Source of the DNA: Martensiomyces pterosporus
Taxonomy: Eukaryota; Kickxellomycota; Kickxellomycetes; Kickxellales; Kickxellaceae
DNA: 29,155 nt
Reading direction: 5' to 3'
NCBI GenBank assembly: GCA_025201845.1
Contig: MU604029.1
Coordinates: forward strand, 15,649 to 44,803
The position numbers and the translations under genes were made by a program. How positions within the stretch are numbered: the stretch's first letter is position 1; each line of letters starts with the position of its first letter. Positions 26,952-29,155 of this stretch are shown here, one piece after another. The notes below the pieces were generated by a model, which saw only the letters and a list, made by a program, of their open reading frames with translations, was not told the origin of the DNA and searched no databases.

Positions 26952-28970
26952 TTACGGGGAGCGAAGGCTGTCGTTGACAACCCTCAGCCCTGCTGGGCCC
27001 TCGCCAAAGCCTCTCCCTTCCACCTCGGCTGCACCCACGCTGCTGTTTTCCAGAGTGAAGACCTCCACATTCTGCATCGAAGAGCCGTCGGTATGTGCAT
27101 AGTCGAGCAGATAACTGCTGCTGCTTGTGTCCATGGCAGCGCCTTGGTCGCCGTTGCCAAGCAGTGCGAGTCGAGCAGACCTCTCGTTGGAATCCAAGTA
27201 ACCCAAGTAATCTGCATCGACATAGGAGGGCAGTCGCGCAGAAACAGTCAGCTTGCGTGAGATGTAGGGGCCAGTGCTAGGCAGCGCGCCATCGATGATG
27301 CGCGAATGGCGCATACCGCCGTAGGGTCCTCCATGCATGTTCAGATTGCCTGGTCGGTTCGGCATGCTGCTACTGCCTACGACGGTGGATGTGGCCTCAG
27401 ACGCGGAGTTTATTCTGCCTCTGTACACTGCACCTGCCTCTTCTCCTGCTGAGGGCCTCGGCTTGAAGCGGTTCGATCGAGGCGCCAAGAGCATGCTTTT
27501 GCCAGACTCGGCATCCGCAACCCTCTGCCCATCATCACCGCCACCACCTGCTGCTGCTGCCGCCCTTGTGAATGGGAGATTCAGGGGATTCTTGACGTTC
27601 TCTGCATAGCTCACTACTTTCGCCCTAGCGCGATTTCTGGCCGAGTGCATGCTTTCCCGAGCGCGACCGTGAAGGGCAACACGTCGTGTAAAGCCCCTGC
27701 ACACGTAGAAGCAGGCTAGGATACCAGCTGCTATCTGCGCAATAAACGACACTGATATCACGCCCTTTGTGGCATGCGAGAGTGGGTTGATCCATTTGGC
27801 GTCGATTTCTGTGAGCGGGATTCCCTTGGGCGAGTATGTGTCAACAAAGGCTTTGTCTTTGATGCTGTAAAAGTAGATGCTGGGGTCACCTGTTTTGTTT
27901 GCCAGGTATCCATGCGTGATGACCAGGTAGTCGCCAATTGCCTTCATCTGGTGTGCATACCTCGGTGCCGGTGCAGTTGGTGTTGACAAGTCCGTCCATG
28001 TCCACGTCGTCGTGTTTAGCTGATGCAGGTTGTTGAAGGGCACAAGCCAGTTGCTTGCATCGACTCCGCCAAAGATGAATATCGAGTCCCTGTATTTCGC
28101 CACAGCGAACGATGAGCGGAACGGCGGAACATCGCCAGTGCATGTCCGGTTCGACCACTTGTGCGTGTCGACATCGTACACAAACACAGTGTCCATCGAA
28201 ACACTTGTGTAGTCAGCAGGGCCGTTCCACATTGCGCCGCCCATCACAACCATGTATCTGTCGTCGATGAGAACGCTGGCGTGGTTAATAATCCGAGAGA
28301 TGTTTGCGGGGACTGCATCTCCGTAGTCAACAAAGATGGCACCATCGTCCACATACATATTTGTGCTGTCGCCTCTGGCCACTGCATGCTGTGCATGCAT
28401 CTCGCTATCGAGAACCATGCGCAGTGGGTTGGATGGCTGGTCGTAGTACACCTCGTTGGGCGTGTAAAAGCCGAGTCCGCCAAATATGATCATGTCGCCC
28501 GAGCTTTCCTGCAGCACGGCGGTGTGTGAGTATACCCTGAACGTGGTGTCGTTGAACGTCGATGCGCCCCATGCCTGGTACTGCGTGCAAAACACAGCCA
28601 GCGAGCTGGATTTAGAAAACCCCGTGGGCGTCTTGCCGCCGTACGGAACAATGATGTGGTTTCTGCGGTAGTAGACCGAGGTATGCAGTGCCAGTGGCGG
28701 CATGGCAAACCGCGAGGCTGAGCTGAGGCTTACCCACTTGGGCGACGACTGCCTGACCGGCTTTGTCACATCCACACAGCGGAAATCCAGGAGGTAGGCG
28801 CTCAGACCGGTGCCTGTGGCGTCGCCCTTGCCGCCAAACACGCACAGCTGGCCGTTGACGACCTCCATTGTGTGCTGATAGCGCGGCATGGGCTTGAGAT
28901 ACTCTGCTGCCAGGGCTCCTGGCAGACCCAGGACAAATAGCGATTGTATTACATACAGCGTGCGTAGCAT
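26952..28970 (-). CDS. Kelch-ectodomain single-pass membrane protein 2
   Basis: The product is 672 residues, built like gene 1: signal peptide (1-22, YVIQSLFVLGLPGALAA), ectodomain (23-400), membrane segment (about 403-424, ISVSFIAQIAAGILACFYVC) and cytoplasmic tail (425-672). The two ectodomains share long blocks such as SRFAMPP, HTSVYYR, VPYGG, YRDSI, IFGGV and LNTTTW. The tail differs through most of its length (an A5G4 run, basic patches) but keeps MRHSRIIDGA, then PYISRKLTVSARLPS (about 553-582). The frame opens upstream to a GTG at 29120, but the ATG at 28970 gives a proper signal peptide. A 9-codon upstream ORF precedes it. Confidence 0.85.
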   Translation of the reverse strand: MLRTLYVIQSLFVLGLPGALAAEYLKPMPRYQHTMEVVNGQLCVFGGKGDATGTGLSAYLLDFRCVDVTKPVRQSSPKWVSLSSASRFAMPPLALHTSVYYRRNHIIVPYGGKTPTGFSKSSSLAVFCTQYQAWGASTFNDTTFRVYSHTAVLQESSGDMIIFGGLGFYTPNEVYYDQPSNPLRMVLDSEMHAQHAVARGDSTNMYVDDGAIFVDYGDAVPANISRIINHASVLIDDRYMVVMGGAMWNGPADYTSVSMDTVFVYDVDTHKWSNRTCTGDVPPFRSSFAVAKYRDSIFIFGGVDASNWLVPFNNLHQLNTTTWTWTDLSTPTAPAPRYAHQMKAIGDYLVITHGYLANKTGDPSIYFYSIKDKAFVDTYSPKGIPLTEIDAKWINPLSHATKGVISVSFIAQIAAGILACFYVCRGFTRRVALHGRARESMHSARNRARAKVVSYAENVKNPLNLPFTRAAAAAGGGGDDGQRVADAESGKSMLLAPRSNRFKPRPSAGEEAGAVYRGRINSASEATSTVVGSSSMPNRPGNLNMHGGPYGGMRHSRIIDGALPSTGPYISRKLTVSARLPSYVDADYLGYLDSNERSARLALLGNGDQGAAMDTSSSSYLLDYAHTDGSSMQNVEVFTLENSSVGAAEVEGRGFGEGPAGLRVVNDSLRSP

Positions 28971-28975
28971 CCCGA

Positions 28976-29005
28976 CTATGTAGAGCAACAGGCGAATAGA
29001 GACAT
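28976..29005 (-). promoter_or_regulatory. Nine-codon upstream ORF before kelch gene 2
   Basis: A short frame MSLFACCST ends with TAG five nucleotides before the kelch gene 2 ATG. It lies just after a poly-pyrimidine tract (plus-strand A-rich at 29017-29036) and would be in the leader if transcription starts further upstream. Its effect on translation is inferred only. Confidence 0.35.
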
Positions 29006-29155
29006 TGGAGAGAGGAAAAAAAAAAAGAAGAAAACGACAAGTAGACGGCAGCGGAACAGAAGGCAGCTTCAAAAGGAACGAAGTGCTGAAACTAATACGG
29101 GCCGTGGCATTGTTCCCCACACTCTTTCCAGCTCTTTGTGGCTGTTCTCATTCAG

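Noticed and set aside
1..29155. tRNA, rRNA, CRISPR, transposon or terminal inverted repeats
   Set aside because: I looked for B-box-like GGTTCGA motifs, reverse-transcriptase or transposase motifs and regularly spaced repeats. The few hits lie in coding sequence or are simple tandem repeats.

Overview
The window is fungal nuclear DNA. The evidence is large open frames with few, short GT-AG introns, one of which has a TACTAAC branch site. Genes typical of filamentous or early-diverging fungi are also present: a nuclear complex I subunit, a striatin, RIT1 and an OPT oligopeptide transporter. The divergent F-box-like protein and the kelch receptor-like pair resemble families I associate with Kickxellales (Coemansia and relatives). 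That placement is an inference from style, not proven. No CRISPR array, tRNA, rRNA or mobile element was found.

Layout, left to right. Positions 1-2260 hold a frame-broken, kinase-like gene with a coiled-coil N-terminus (+), whose two catalytic Asp positions are replaced. A 55-codon secreted peptide gene (-) follows at 2090-2257, with a strong TATA box. Next comes the complex I 75/78 kDa subunit NDUFS1 (-, one intron near the 5' end), divergent from VPS16 (+) across a region with a perfect 76-bp tandem duplication. Then come striatin (-) and RIT1 (-). RIT1 ends in three short exons, one of 27 nt, which I assembled by splice signals. About 2.5 kb with no convincing gene follows, then an F-box-like/LRR-like protein (+) and DPH2 (+). 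After another 2.6 kb of apparently gene-free DNA there is an OPT transporter (+), whose start codon lies inside an 86-bp tandem duplication. The right end holds two head-to-tail paralogues (-) coding for kelch-ectodomain, single-pass membrane proteins.

Most genes are unrelated housekeeping functions: respiration, vacuole/endosome fusion, STRIPAK signalling, initiator-tRNA marking, eEF2 diphthamide modification and peptide uptake. They do not form one pathway. The least-explained parts are the secreted Pro-x-Phe repeat peptide, the kelch pair with a conserved cytoplasmic motif, a Cys-rich insertion in DPH2, and short upstream ORFs that end at or just before the OPT and kelch start codons.

Limits: all calls come from reading the sequence. 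No alignment, expression data or structure prediction was available. Several long open frames in the raw sequence begin only with TTG or GTG; ATG starts are chosen here.
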